Below are positions 1-9,026 of a stretch of DNA of 44,206 nucleotides, piece by piece (within the stretch, counting starts at the first letter, position 1; each line of letters opens with the position of its first letter). Made by a program: the position numbers and the translations under genes. The notes below the pieces were generated by a model that was given only the letters and a program-made list of their open reading frames with translations, did no database searches and was not told where the DNA came from. Origin of the DNA: Lachnospiraceae bacterium (GTDB lineage: Bacteria; Bacillota; Clostridia; Lachnospirales; Lachnospiraceae); the NCBI GenBank assembly GCA_030537145.1, contig JAUNON010000019.1, positions 1 through 44,206 of the forward strand, written 5' to 3'.

Positions 1-21
1 AATCCTGCTAACCGCCAAATC

Positions 22-597
22 TCACATTTCTATTTGAGTATTTTGCTCATCTCTACTGTATGCATCATAATATTTTTGTCCCAGGCCGGCCCTATACGCC
101 CTCACAGACGGGCCGCAATCGTCCGGCTGTTCGAAATTACACAGAACACAGTCCGATGCCTCCTTGACCGTGCCGGCGCTCTTCAGTACATCCAGAACCT
201 TCCTGTAGGAAACCGTCAGTTCTGTCATCAGCCAAACCAACTGTGTTTCCAGATCAGCGATCGACACGCCTCTTTTCCTGCAAAGGTCATACAGCCCGCC
301 TTTTCTTGAAGGGCTTGTCCATTGCGCCAATCCATAGCCGTACTGACGGTTAGGAAGCGGATTAAGGAACTGCTTCCGGGTGATCGTCCCGCAGTCCACT
401 GCCGCCGTGTAGACTGCGTCTGTATAAGTTTTCCCGTTCTCCTTCAGCCGCTTCAGGCAAAGGATCTCCACCCGGTTTGGAACAAGCCCGGACTCCGCCT
501 GCAAATTTCCCATCAGGCCCGCCGCCCCATACGGGGTCAGGCCATTTCCGATCAGATAATTCCAGATCTTCTTCGCTGTGTCATTCCCCTTCAGCAT
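22..597 (-). CDS. Phage tail-type lysozyme (endolysin)
   Basis: 191-residue peptidoglycan hydrolase of the phage tail lysozyme type. The N-terminal half has the family pattern of a helix, then MGNLQAESGL (residues 29-38), where Glu35 is the likely catalytic acid, then YGYGLAQWT (about residue 86) and a helical C-terminal half. There is no signal peptide, so export would need the holin-like genes just upstream (1505-2022). It is the last gene of the lysis block, and its start overlaps the end of a small membrane protein gene (581-712), which suggests coupled translation. By position it acts as the lysis enzyme. A tail-associated role is the alternative. Confidence 0.85.
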   Translation of the reverse strand: MLKGNDTAKKIWNYLIGNGLTPYGAAGLMGNLQAESGLVPNRVEILCLKRLKENGKTYTDAVYTAAVDCGTITRKQFLNPLPNRQYGYGLAQWTSPSRKGGLYDLCRKRGVSIADLETQLVWLMTELTVSYRKVLDVLKSAGTVKEASDCVLCNFEQPDDCGPSVRAYRAGLGQKYYDAYSRDEQNTQIEM

Positions 598-712
598 CTT
601 TCCCGCCTCCCATCATACTGTCAATATAATTTCCCGTTGCGTGAACGATAAGCCCCGTCACCAGCAAGGCCGCCCCGCCGATGAAGAAAGGCACCATCAC
701 AAAAGTCCTCAT
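581..712 (-). CDS. Small single-span membrane protein in the lysis block
   Basis: 43-residue protein beginning MRTFVMVPFF, with one hydrophobic segment (about residues 5-25) and a polar Gly/Asp/Glu-rich tail. The start at 712 is chosen because AGGAAGGAG lies 5 bases before it. A longer frame to 775 would put the ribosome site inside the coding sequence. It overlaps the lysozyme start by 17 bases and follows the hicAB pair. A holin-accessory role is possible from size and position only. Confidence 0.5.
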   Translation of the reverse strand: MRTFVMVPFFIGGAALLVTGLIVHATGNYIDSMMGGGKDAEGE

Positions 713-778
713 ATCTGCTCCTTCCTGCTGCATCTTTGCAGCACAAAAAGAGGACGGTTGCCCGCCCTCAAACATAAA

Positions 779-800
779 GCCACCGGATTTTACCAGTGGC
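779..800 (-). terminator. Terminator after hicB
   Basis: Inverted repeat GCCACTGG/CCGGTGGC with a 6-base loop (read on the minus strand), followed by TTTATGTTT. It lies just after the hicB stop and would insulate the toxin-antitoxin operon from the lysozyme genes. A second GC-rich inverted repeat (GAGGGCGG/CCGTCCTC) lies about 15 bases further on. Confidence 0.6.
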
Positions 801-807
801 CTATGTC

Positions 808-1200
808 TTACATTTTTACTTTTTGCATCAACGCTTCCTGCAGAACCTGTGAAAAATTAATATTTTGCCGCATCGCCGCTTCGTTCAGCCACTCCGGAAT
901 GCTGAGTGTCTTTTTCACAGCACGCGAACAATGTTTTCTGCGGTATTCAGCCATATCAAATTCTACAACAACAAGAAACCCATCTTCCGTATCGATTTCT
1001 TCCGGCGTTGATCCTTTCGGTATCTCTTCTCCCGCTTCCTCCATCGTGGTCAATGAAAGTCCCAATGCTTCTGTTGCCATTTCATATGCCTGCTGCATAT
1101 CGTCTCCCTGCGATAAACATTCAGGAATATCCGGGAATGATACCCAGAAACCTCCCTCTTCTGCTTTGTGAAATACAGCGGGATAAAATAATCTACTCAT
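808..1200 (-). CDS. hicB: HicB antitoxin
   Basis: 130-residue antitoxin of a HicAB type II system. The N-terminal part (FYPAVFHKAEEGGFWVSFPD) is the partial RNase H-like HicB fold that covers the toxin. The C-terminal part (PEWLNEAAMRQNINFSQVL) is the DNA-binding region that represses its own promoter. The start at 1200 has GGAGGT 7-8 bases upstream. The longer frame to 1215 is unlikely. It lies directly downstream of hicA, as in most hicAB operons. The last 40 residues are nearly identical to a second HicB at 10246-10644, so the two could share DNA targets. Confidence 0.9.
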   Translation of the reverse strand: MSRLFYPAVFHKAEEGGFWVSFPDIPECLSQGDDMQQAYEMATEALGLSLTTMEEAGEEIPKGSTPEEIDTEDGFLVVVEFDMAEYRRKHCSRAVKKTLSIPEWLNEAAMRQNINFSQVLQEALMQKVKM

Positions 1201-1230
1201 ACGTGATACCTCCATTTCAGGTCGGCAGGG

Positions 1231-1419
1231 CTATTTTAGCCCCGCCTGTTTCAGTATTGCCTGCTCCATCCCTTTTTTCAAGTCTTTGGAGTGATAAGGA
1301 ACGATTACCGTTCTTTCGGTTTCAGGGTTCTTAAGCTTTACGTGCGAGCCGTTTTGACTTACTTCCTCAAAACCGTTTTTCTTCAGGAGCTTTACCATCT
1401 CCTTTGGACTCATTGGCAT
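1231..1419 (-). CDS. hicA: HicA mRNA interferase toxin
   Basis: 62-residue double-stranded-RNA-binding-like ribonuclease that cleaves mRNA when free of HicB. Typical HicA features are present: KLLKKNGFEEV, the catalytic-type His in NGSHVKL (His26), TVIVPYHSKDLKKG, and the ending ILKQAGLK. The ribosome site AAAGGAG is 8 bases before the ATG. It is first in the operon and expressed from a strong promoter with repeated ACGTA operators (1451-1503). Nothing suggests inactivation. A likely role is prophage stabilisation or anti-phage defence. Confidence 0.92.
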   Translation of the reverse strand: MPMSPKEMVKLLKKNGFEEVSQNGSHVKLKNPETERTVIVPYHSKDLKKGMEQAILKQAGLK

Positions 1420-1450
1420 CTTTTGTATCTCCTTTCCTTATCATGTTTTT

Positions 1451-1503
1451 ATTGTATCACGTATTTTTACGTATGTCAATCAAAATACGTATCTTTACGT
1501 AAA
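1451..1503 (-). promoter_or_regulatory. hicAB promoter with repeated operator
   Basis: Minus-strand -35 TTGACA (1474-1479) and -10 TACAAT (1451-1456) are separated by exactly 17 bases. Two copies of the dyad TACGTAAA[A/G]ATACGT lie here, one in the spacer and -10 region and one just upstream of -35. This arrangement suits cooperative autorepression by HicB with its C-terminal DNA-binding domain. Confidence 0.8.
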
Positions 1504-1504
1504 T

Positions 1505-1702
1505 TTATTCTTCCAGCTCCGGCAACCCCGCCACCGATGTCAGCAATGACAATACTCCAGCCAGTACCGCCGTGGATGCCACGACCTTCACATCGACCTG
1601 TCCCAGAACCGTTGCCGAGCCGATTGCGGCCACCGCCGCCTGTGCCACCGTCTTAACTGCCCTTACTCCTGCTGCTTTTGCCCATTTTTTCCAGTTTCTC
1701 AT
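1505..1702 (-). CDS. Holin, phage r1t type
   Basis: 65-residue protein starting MRNWKKWAKAAGVRAVK: a basic amphipathic N-terminus, then two hydrophobic segments (AQAAVAAIGSATVLG and VASTAVLAGVLSLLTSVAG) and an acidic end. This is the layout of the r1t holin family. The start at 1702 follows AGGAGGAGAGGCT. It lies next to an XhlA-like protein and upstream of the lysozyme gene. It would form the membrane lesions that release the lysozyme. Confidence 0.8.
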   Translation of the reverse strand: MRNWKKWAKAAGVRAVKTVAQAAVAAIGSATVLGQVDVKVVASTAVLAGVLSLLTSVAGLPELEE

Positions 1703-1713
1703 AGCCTCTCCTC

Positions 1714-2022
1714 CTACATTCCGATCTGCTTGAATATGTATCCGATCACAATGCCAATTACCACCGTGGCCAGATGCCCGACTACTTTCCGCCACATTTC
1801 CCCGTCCTTGGATTCCAATGCTTCCAGCCGCTTTCCCTGCTGCTCCTGTTCCTTTACCATGCTCTGCAGGGAAACCGCCATCTTTTCTACAGAGGTAGCG
1901 ATCTCCCCGATCTGGCGGGTAGTTTCCTCCAAAAGCTCGATGCGGCGGTTCTGACGGCGGTGTTCCTCTTCCATACGTTTGCAGAATTCCTCATGCTCTT
2001 TTCTATCGATATAATCTTCCAC
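1714..2022 (-). CDS. XhlA-like haemolysin/holin partner
   Basis: 102-residue protein with a long charged coiled coil (residues 5-75, with EEEHRRQNRRIELLEETTRQ) and one C-terminal membrane span (VVGHLATVVIGIVIGYIF), the layout of XhlA in Bacillus PBSX. It probably works with the neighbouring r1t-type holin in membrane disruption. The start codon is GTG at 2022, with GGAGGAGG upstream. The gene ends 12 bases before the holin start. Confidence 0.8.
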   Translation of the reverse strand: MEDYIDRKEHEEFCKRMEEEHRRQNRRIELLEETTRQIGEIATSVEKMAVSLQSMVKEQEQQGKRLEALESKDGEMWRKVVGHLATVVIGIVIGYIFKQIGM

Positions 2023-2112
2023 TGTCCAATCCTCCTCCGGCTATTGCGCCGGTGCTAATTTACATGAATGAAAAAAACCTACGGTCCGTCTCTGATCTCC
2101 ATCCCATCCTCC

Positions 2113-2364
2113 TTATGCCTCTTCTGATGCTGCTTTTTCGGCGATCATCGCATCCTGGACCGCATAAGCCGCATCCTCAAAATCCGCTTTGTCGGCCCTG
2201 CACTGCGTCCGGCTGGCCTTATATACCGCCTTGTCCTGCTGCCAGCTTGAGATATTCATCTCAGAAGGATTTTCTCCGTCTATGACTGCCTGATAGCCTT
2301 CGGCGATGACCCCTTCAATCGTGCTGTTTCCTGTAAGTGTGATTGATTTTTTCATTGTAAGCAT
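2113..2364 (-). CDS. Small phage protein after the tail fibre, unknown function
   Basis: 83-residue protein (MLTMKKSITLTGNSTIEGV) with an N-terminal beta-like part and a Lys/Ala/Glu-rich helical C-terminus containing KADFEDAAYAVQDAMIAEK. I do not recognise a characterised family. Similar small proteins often sit between the tail fibre and the holins in Clostridia phages. AAGGAGGG lies 8 bases before the first ATG. MKKSITL, three codons in, is an alternative start. A strong hairpin (2399-2423) separates it from the fibre gene. Confidence 0.55.
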   Translation of the reverse strand: MLTMKKSITLTGNSTIEGVIAEGYQAVIDGENPSEMNISSWQQDKAVYKASRTQCRADKADFEDAAYAVQDAMIAEKAASEEA

Positions 2365-2398
2365 AGGTATACCCTCCTTAAATTGAAATTTTATATTT

Positions 2399-2423
2399 CA
2401 GGCACCGGGTTATCCGGTGCCTG
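2399..2423 (-). terminator. Strong hairpin between fibre gene and downstream gene
   Basis: Perfect 10-base stem (CAGGCACCGG with CCGGTGCCTG) and a short loop, followed on the minus strand by A/T-rich sequence but no clean T-run. It may be a partial terminator or an mRNA-stabilising hairpin protecting the long fibre transcript. Confidence 0.5.
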
Positions 2424-2435
2424 TCGTTACTTTGC

Positions 2436-5400
2436 TTATGCTGCCGTCTGTATCTGCTGCCGGAGCCTTGAAAGCTCCGCTTCCTGGCGGGCGATCTTTG
2501 CATCCTGCTCAGAAATTCTGACAAGCGCCTGGGCAAGCCGGTACTGCAGCGCCTCTTCTTTGCTCTGCACCGCTGCTATCAGGCTCTCATGAGCATCCAG
2601 CCGCTTCTCATGCTCCTGCACGACCGGGACCGTCAGCACGACCACCTCCTGGTAATTCATGCCATACCGATCCGTACGCCCATCCTTTAAAGGCTCCGTC
2701 CAGAAATCATGCTCGATCATGCCGATCTCTGCGGGAGTGATGCCACAGGCAAGTGCGCTGCGCTCCGTAGTCTGGGCGCCAAGACCGATGTGGGCTTTCC
2801 GATCAATGGTATTATCTCTCCAGCGGTATAGGATGGGTTCCAATGTCATGTACAGCTTTTTATACCGTCCATCGACCGCTCCCAGGATATCCTTGTCCCG
2901 CTCATCCGAGGTCCCTATGGTCCCGCTGGCGGCCCACACCTTGGTCCATCTGGCCCCGCTCGATCCCAGGTCTACCTTATTATCGTAATCGGCGGCCACC
3001 CGTAGCTTTGTCTCCCCACGGAACAGGCCCAGGATATACTCTCCGTTGTCCAGCGTGATCGCCCCGCTGGTGCTTACCGAACAGCTTGCGGAAGAGATCA
3101 GAGCCGCCCCGGAGGAAGCGTTCAGGCTGATGCCTGCGGAAGCACTAAGGTCCAGTTTATTTGCTGCCGATGACCGGATCTGAGCCTGCGTGGCGGTAGC
3201 GCCATTGTACATGAAGTTAATTCTGGGAACGTAGGTTGCGTCCCCCGTCAGGTAGACGCCGGCGTCTGCGCCCACACAGATGCCCCGTATCCCATCCACG
3301 GCGGAGGTTTTGGCGTTCGTATAGATGCTGCTGGCTGAAGTTATAACATTTCCGGAAACTTTTCCGGAACAATTTATTCCAGCAGCATACGCCGCACCGG
3401 CCACATGCAGTTCCGCATAACTTCCCATGATATAGGTAGGCCCATTGAGACGGATATACATGGATCCGTTCCCGATCTGCAGGTCCGGGGCCTGGCCGGT
3501 CGTATTGGTTGCCGTGATGATGTCGTATCGTGTTTCATCTCCCCATGCATTGGGGGCGTACATCTTGATCTTATCTTTTATTACCGCATTCGTTGCCGTG
3601 ACGTCACCGGAGAAGCTTCCCGTGGCGCCGCTTAATGCACCCCTAAAATAAGCGTTCCCGCTGGAATCGATGGCAAAATTCTTACTGCGGATCAGTCCCG
3701 TTGACAGATCCAGGAAGGTCCCTGCGGTAGAAAAGTTTCCGGAGCTGTATGCGTAATTCCGCGATTTTATGGCGTCCGTGTCGATCTTATCAGCGGTGAC
3801 GGCTCCATCCACCAGCATGGTCCCGTCCACCTTGACATTCCCGTTTAAGCTAATCGTCTCTGCAACCAAAAACGCCGTCCGGTCCGTCAGCGTGAAATCC
3901 GTGGAATTGGTGCCGGAGCTTACGATCCACTGGATCCTGTCAAGGGTCTGGCTTGCCACCGTCAGCGCTCCCTGCTCCACCTTCTGGAAGGCTCCGCCCA
4001 CGTACCGGTACATGGGATGTTCGGAGAAAAGGACCATGTTCGTGGTGCTGTACATCTGACCAAGCAGGATATAGGTAAGTCCGTCCTCCTTGGTGGGTAC
4101 CGTTGTGGTAAACATGGTGTCATTCGGTGTGAAATCCACACCGGACAAGGTTCCCACCAGGTATAGGGATGCATACTGCTTCCCCGTCCATCCCGATTTC
4201 GAAGCGGCTACGTTGACGGCGGAATGCACGAAGTAATTGTTTGTCCCTGTCGCGCCGGATGCCACCGCACTGCCGGCCCACAGGATGGCTTTCCTGGTAT
4301 CAAAGGCGGTCCCAGCCGTGACATGAAAATATCCGGTTCCGTCCGACACGATCAGACGGCCTGATGCTATCGCAGATTTCGCCTTGATGGCCGACTGGTA
4401 TCGTATCCGGTCCATTGTGTTGCTGTCATAGTTGGCATCCGCCCACCAGCCTTTTGCGATTGTCGTGCTCCCTATTTTCACGTTTTCCCGATAGGTTAGC
4501 CGGACGGAATTGCCTGCGGCGTAATGCGTGGTCAGCCGGCTTGTCCCGCTGTAATAGCAGGGGATTGCCCCGGTAGTCCCCCCGCCGGAAAGCGTCAGGT
4601 TCAGCGTGGCGTTTCCGGAGCCATTGAACGGCAGCCAGTAGGTGATCTGCTGACCGTCCCGCAGAGCAGAAAATGCGGCCTTACCCGTCCACGTTCCCGT
4701 CACGGCCGTCTGTGTTCCGATGATGAAACTATTGGCATAGTTCAGGTTGTCGGTGGTGGCATAATAGCTTCCTATGGTCGTTACCAGGCTGTCCTTGGTC
4801 AGTTTGGATTCTGCCGCAGATACCCGGCTGGTGAGGGAGGTCACGTTTCCGGATACCGTGTTGACCTGGGACTTCGTGGCGTAGGTTTCAGATACTTTCT
4901 GAGTAACGCTGTCCTTTGCGGCTGTGATGGCAGCCTGCATCTGGGCTGTGGTGGAATAGCTGGAAAACCTATTGTCCACGGTAGTCTCAATGCTCTCAAC
5001 CGCCGTGTCAATATCCGCCTGCTCCACTTTCAGAGCGATCTGCCCTTTCATGACAGAAATTTCCTGGTTGGTGGCGCTCAGGCTCTCGTTTACCGTGGCT
5101 ATCTTACTGTTCACTGTCGTCTTGTAACTGCTAAAATCACTGGCGGAGACTTTCAGGCTGATCGCATTCTCGGCTGCCGTGATCCGGGTATCGTGGGCGC
5201 TTATTTGTTCGGTATGAGTGGCGACCACGGCCGCATTTGCATCCGCCGTTTTTTTTGCGGCGTTAGCCGTTGTCTGAGCGCCGGCCGCATTCAGATAAGC
5301 CGAGTTTCCCTGAGTGACCTGCTGGCTGGTCAGTGCCGGGGTGTGTATCCGGCAATCGACAAAGGCGGCCTCACTACCCGGTTCCACAAACGATGCCAGG

Positions 5401-8400
5401 ACGATATCCGTTGCATTCTCCCATGTCCAGTCTGATATCGTGGTGCTGGTGGATGCGTTGATATTCCCGGATCTCCATCCGCCGTTATACCATACGAGAT
5501 ATAGCGTTCCAGTTGTGGCTGATGCGGATGACAGACGCAGCACCAGGTACACGGTCCGGTTATACGGCACGTAGGTATTGGGATTTATCATCCCCTTCGG
5601 CACAGTCCGCTTTATCCCTCCAAACATCACAAAGCCGTTGGCATCTGACAATTTCCCCGTCAGGGGATCTCTGGCGCAAATATAGGCTTCTCCTGGATTG
5701 GCCGTGCTGAAGGCGGAGTAATTCCATTTGATCCCGTATCCGTCATTGATGTTTAACAGCGCCGTATAATTGTCACTCACCGTCTTATTCACAGCCGTCA
5801 GGGATGTCTCAAACCCGTCCAGGGTGGTCTCACAGACTGCCACACGGCTTGTCAGGTTGTCAACCGTGACTCCGTCTGCTTTTTTTGTCAGGGCGGTTTC
5901 TGTGGCGCTTACACGGGCCTGTAAGCCATCCAGGCCAGTCTCTACCGTTGTTATGCGGCTCTTGGTTCCCGCCAGGTCACTTTGCACCGCTGATACCGTC
6001 TGTTTCGTTCCTGCAAGGTCCGATTCGATGGTGTTGGCTTTGGAGGTCACTGCCAGGATATCCTCTCCCTGAGAGTCCAGCAGGGTGGTATGTTCCCCGA
6101 TGGTGATCTTTATGGAATCCACTTCCGCCGCCGTGGCATTGTACCGGGATACCAGGGCGTTATGATCGCCTTTGATGGCGGTATCCTCAGTAATGAGGGA
6201 GGAAATCTGCCCCTGCATGGTAGTGATGCTGGTAGTGTGGGTGGTGGTGATTTCAGTCAGATCCGTTATTTCAGCTTCGGCATCCTCCGGAGCGGGCGTC
6301 CAACCGGTGGCCGTATTCCCTTTCTCCAGCTTGATATTTGACACGATCATGGAACCATTGGCTCCCAATAAGACATAGCAATTCTCAAACGTTCCGTCCG
6401 CTGACGCTTCAAATGATGTCTTAAAATATGTCCATGCTCCCACCGGCGTTTCTTCAGGGATCGTAATCTGCGGCTTGTCCCCGGCACTTCCCCTGACCAT
6501 TACGGCGCTTTCTCTCTGCCCCAAAGCCCGGACAAGCTGTTGTTCCACATATACCCATGCGGAAAGGGTAAAGGTATCCCCTGCGACGTATTCCTTCACC
6601 GTGGGAGCCTCTTTTGTATGTATCCAGCATCTGGCCGTTCCTGTATAATCCGAACGGCTCAACCGTATACCGTTATGCCCGGAGTATCCGGATGTCACTG
6701 CAGCCATTCCTCCGTTTGGAGAGGTTTGATAACTACCTAGTCCGGCGTCAAACGTGGCGTTTTTCCAGAGGTTCCGTCCGCCGATCTCCAGCCCGTCCAC
6801 CGCCGCATCCGCATAGGTCCTTGCTGATGCCAACGCACTATTCGCCTGGTTTAGGGCATATTTCTGGGCACTGGATAAAGTAGCCGCATCCTTACTGTCT
6901 GCGTATCCCTGGGCGCCAGACAGCGCCTCCGAAGCCTTTTCATCCGCATAGGATCTCGCTTCGGACAGGTTTTTTACCACCGTGCTTTCCATCATGTTAA
7001 AAGCCACATCAAGCGTCTGGCCCTTATCATCCAGAAGAATGGTGGTGGATTTCAACTTTGTAGATGCTCCATTCACTTCCTGCACTACCGACTCGATGTC
7101 CAGCTTGCTTCCCTGGATGGCCGCATCATCGGCAACTATTGCGTCCTTGATGATCTTCCTCTGAATGGTGTTCTCCGTGGCTCCCAAGGCATCCCAGATC
7201 AGCTTCCCGGTCTTATCCCATACCGCAAGGGTGTAATCCCCGGAAGCATCCTCTCCGATCTGCACCCTCACCCGATTGGCATCCGATATCTGGATGGTGT
7301 TGTCTGTCCAGGTAGAGCGCCCATCTTCGGAGTGCACTGTCAGCTTTGTGGTGTTAATATCAAGACCCGTGACCTTATCCGCCGCTAAACTCTCGATCAT
7401 GGCGGATTTGATAAAACCGTTCTCTACCGTCACCTTATCACTGGTAAGCACAAGAGACTGGATGTTATCACTGGTCAGGTTTCCATTGATCAGCGTATTG
7501 ATGCCGGCCACATCCGTTTCCAGAAGCTGGGTTCGGGTGCGGATAGCGTCAAGGTCTGTAACGCTGGCCTTACCGATAATGGCAGTCTCCAGTTCTGCAT
7601 CTTTAGCTGTCAGGCTGGTAATATCCGCCTCGAAGGCCGTAAGCTGCCCGGCTACCTGGGTTTTGTAAGTGGAGAATTCACCCGAAAGGTTATCAATAAT
7701 TCCTCTCTGGGAGGAAAACTCTTCCACTGCCATAGACTTAAAATCGGCATAATCACCCTGGATGCTGTGGACTGTTTCATTCGTCACATTCAACTGCTCC
7801 ACAGCAGCATATTTGATGTCCGCCTCTTCTACCCTTAAATAGTTTGCCTCCACTTCACCCAATATCAGCTTTACACCAGCCAAATCTCCCTGCATTGTGG
7901 CGATGCTGCCCTGCATCCCCCCAATCGTGCCGCTTCCGGAAAGCCCTTCTTCGAAATGCAGGATATCAGAGACATTGATTGTTCCTGTGTATCGGCCGTC
8001 TCCGGCAATCGTATAATTTATGATTTCCGCAGCGGCCTGGACCTTCTGCTGCATTTCCTCAAAGGTCAGCACGGTATTGGCCAGCTCACAGCTATTTTTT
8101 TCCGGACTCTGGGGATATTCCACAAGCTTCACGATGCGCTGCTTTTCCTTCGTACCAGTCTCCCGGTCAATCAACTGTATCGTGTCTCCCAAACGGTAAG
8201 ACAGAATAGAATATTCCGGACTCTGTTTTGCCAGGTCCCGCACCTCTGCCTGATAGGATCTTTCCGGTTTTGACAGATCATCCAGCTTCAGCTCCGCATC
8301 TTCCTTCAACGCCTGTGCATCCGTATAGGACTCATCCTTCCAAATATAGGTCAGTATTTTATTGGAATACTGGTAATTTTCCAGATAATTCTTACCATCA

Positions 8401-9011
8401 TTTACAGACTCAATCGTCAGTCCATTGGCGCCGATTGGAATAAGCCTCGTATAATAATCATAGCTTGTACACTTTTTCTGGAGTTTTTTTAGGTTCAGCC
8501 CGGTCATAAAATATACGCCCTTATCCTCACCTCGCCGGGTGTAAAAGGATACTGTTTTGTTGATCGTATCGAATACCGGCTCACACATGAATGCCGTGCA
8601 AAGCTTCTGAAGAACTTCCAGCGTGGACACCTGGATCATTCCTGCATTCCTGCGTTTTTTCACATCACATTCGCCTACCGTCCACCCGGTCCCCGCAAGG
8701 ACTGTACGTGCCGCCTCATCGATTGTGACATCCGTTACAGAAAACGTCTGCCACATATCCTTTTGCAGATCTTCCATGTTCAGAACGGCTACAATCTGCG
8801 AAAAGCTCCCCGTTGTTGCAGGAACCTCCTTGATGACAAATTCATCCTGCTTTGTGCGGATATACATTTCATTTTCCAGATTGTGATGCTTTGCAAGATA
8901 AGTAAAAGAGAGCGTTTTGTCCCCGGTGGACAGTTCGCTCTCAACCTTGTAATCTTTATATTTCACAAGATGCCCTATGGCATTGTGGTTCTTGTCGAAT
9001 ATTTTTAGCAT
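2436..9011 (-). CDS. Giant tail fibre/tail-tip protein with S74 chaperone domain
   Basis: 2191-residue structural protein at the tail tip, expected to carry host recognition. The N-terminal 330 residues resemble the prophage tail endopeptidase/Tal family (MLKIFDKNHNAIGHL, LVEYPQSPE). Coiled-coil stretches follow (about 340-560 and 915-1090). A module beginning GGRNLWKNATFD (about 747-907) looks like a carbohydrate-binding jelly roll. Gly/Ser/Thr-rich beta repeats fill about 1090-2020. Residues about 2030-2140 (TSDERDKDILGAV, IGLGAQTTE) form an S74 intramolecular chaperone, and a coiled coil ends the protein. GGAGGACCGCCCT precedes the start. S74 domains usually cut themselves off after trimer folding. 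Confidence 0.88.
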   Translation of the reverse strand: MLKIFDKNHNAIGHLVKYKDYKVESELSTGDKTLSFTYLAKHHNLENEMYIRTKQDEFVIKEVPATTGSFSQIVAVLNMEDLQKDMWQTFSVTDVTIDEAARTVLAGTGWTVGECDVKKRRNAGMIQVSTLEVLQKLCTAFMCEPVFDTINKTVSFYTRRGEDKGVYFMTGLNLKKLQKKCTSYDYYTRLIPIGANGLTIESVNDGKNYLENYQYSNKILTYIWKDESYTDAQALKEDAELKLDDLSKPERSYQAEVRDLAKQSPEYSILSYRLGDTIQLIDRETGTKEKQRIVKLVEYPQSPEKNSCELANTVLTFEEMQQKVQAAAEIINYTIAGDGRYTGTINVSDILHFEEGLSGSGTIGGMQGSIATMQGDLAGVKLILGEVEANYLRVEEADIKYAAVEQLNVTNETVHSIQGDYADFKSMAVEEFSSQRGIIDNLSGEFSTYKTQVAGQLTAFEADITSLTAKDAELETAIIGKASVTDLDAIRTRTQLLETDVAGINTLINGNLTSDNIQSLVLTSDKVTVENGFIKSAMIESLAADKVTGLDINTTKLTVHSEDGRSTWTDNTIQISDANRVRVQIGEDASGDYTLAVWDKTGKLIWDALGATENTIQRKIIKDAIVADDAAIQGSKLDIESVVQEVNGASTKLKSTTILLDDKGQTLDVAFNMMESTVVKNLSEARSYADEKASEALSGAQGYADSKDAATLSSAQKYALNQANSALASARTYADAAVDGLEIGGRNLWKNATFDAGLGSYQTSPNGGMAAVTSGYSGHNGIRLSRSDYTGTARCWIHTKEAPTVKEYVAGDTFTLSAWVYVEQQLVRALGQRESAVMVRGSAGDKPQITIPEETPVGAWTYFKTSFEASADGTFENCYVLLGANGSMIVSNIKLEKGNTATGWTPAPEDAEAEITDLTEITTTHTTSITTMQGQISSLITEDTAIKGDHNALVSRYNATAAEVDSIKITIGEHTTLLDSQGEDILAVTSKANTIESDLAGTKQTVSAVQSDLAGTKSRITTVETGLDGLQARVSATETALTKKADGVTVDNLTSRVAVCETTLDGFETSLTAVNKTVSDNYTALLNINDGYGIKWNYSAFSTANPGEAYICARDPLTGKLSDANGFVMFGGIKRTVPKGMINPNTYVPYNRTVYLVLRLSSASATTGTLYLVWYNGGWRSGNINASTSTTISDWTWENATDIVLASFVEPGSEAAFVDCRIHTPALTSQQVTQGNSAYLNAAGAQTTANAAKKTADANAAVVATHTEQISAHDTRITAAENAISLKVSASDFSSYKTTVNSKIATVNESLSATNQEISVMKGQIALKVEQADIDTAVESIETTVDNRFSSYSTTAQMQAAITAAKDSVTQKVSETYATKSQVNTVSGNVTSLTSRVSAAESKLTKDSLVTTIGSYYATTDNLNYANSFIIGTQTAVTGTWTGKAAFSALRDGQQITYWLPFNGSGNATLNLTLSGGGTTGAIPCYYSGTSRLTTHYAAGNSVRLTYRENVKIGSTTIAKGWWADANYDSNTMDRIRYQSAIKAKSAIASGRLIVSDGTGYFHVTAGTAFDTRKAILWAGSAVASGATGTNNYFVHSAVNVAASKSGWTGKQYASLYLVGTLSGVDFTPNDTMFTTTVPTKEDGLTYILLGQMYSTTNMVLFSEHPMYRYVGGAFQKVEQGALTVASQTLDRIQWIVSSGTNSTDFTLTDRTAFLVAETISLNGNVKVDGTMLVDGAVTADKIDTDAIKSRNYAYSSGNFSTAGTFLDLSTGLIRSKNFAIDSSGNAYFRGALSGATGSFSGDVTATNAVIKDKIKMYAPNAWGDETRYDIITATNTTGQAPDLQIGNGSMYIRLNGPTYIMGSYAELHVAGAAYAAGINCSGKVSGNVITSASSIYTNAKTSAVDGIRGICVGADAGVYLTGDATYVPRINFMYNGATATQAQIRSSAANKLDLSASAGISLNASSGAALISSASCSVSTSGAITLDNGEYILGLFRGETKLRVAADYDNKVDLGSSGARWTKVWAASGTIGTSDERDKDILGAVDGRYKKLYMTLEPILYRWRDNTIDRKAHIGLGAQTTERSALACGITPAEIGMIEHDFWTEPLKDGRTDRYGMNYQEVVVLTVPVVQEHEKRLDAHESLIAAVQSKEEALQYRLAQALVRISEQDAKIARQEAELSRLRQQIQTAA

Positions 9012-9026
9012 AGGGCGGTCCTCCTG

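Noticed and set aside
1441..1503. Repeated ACGTA words as a CRISPR-like or tandem repeat
   Set aside because: The repeats are two dyads in a promoter with regular -35/-10 spacing, which is explained by HicB operators. No CRISPR array was seen anywhere in the window.
2040..2112. XkdX-like mini-gene between the XhlA-like gene and the 83-residue gene
   Set aside because: Only 7- and 15-codon frames are present with no recognisable pattern.
4524..5435. Plus-strand frame of 303 residues inside the fibre gene
   Set aside because: Shadow of the long minus-strand fibre gene: no ribosome site, no plausible domain, and repetitive composition caused by the opposite strand.
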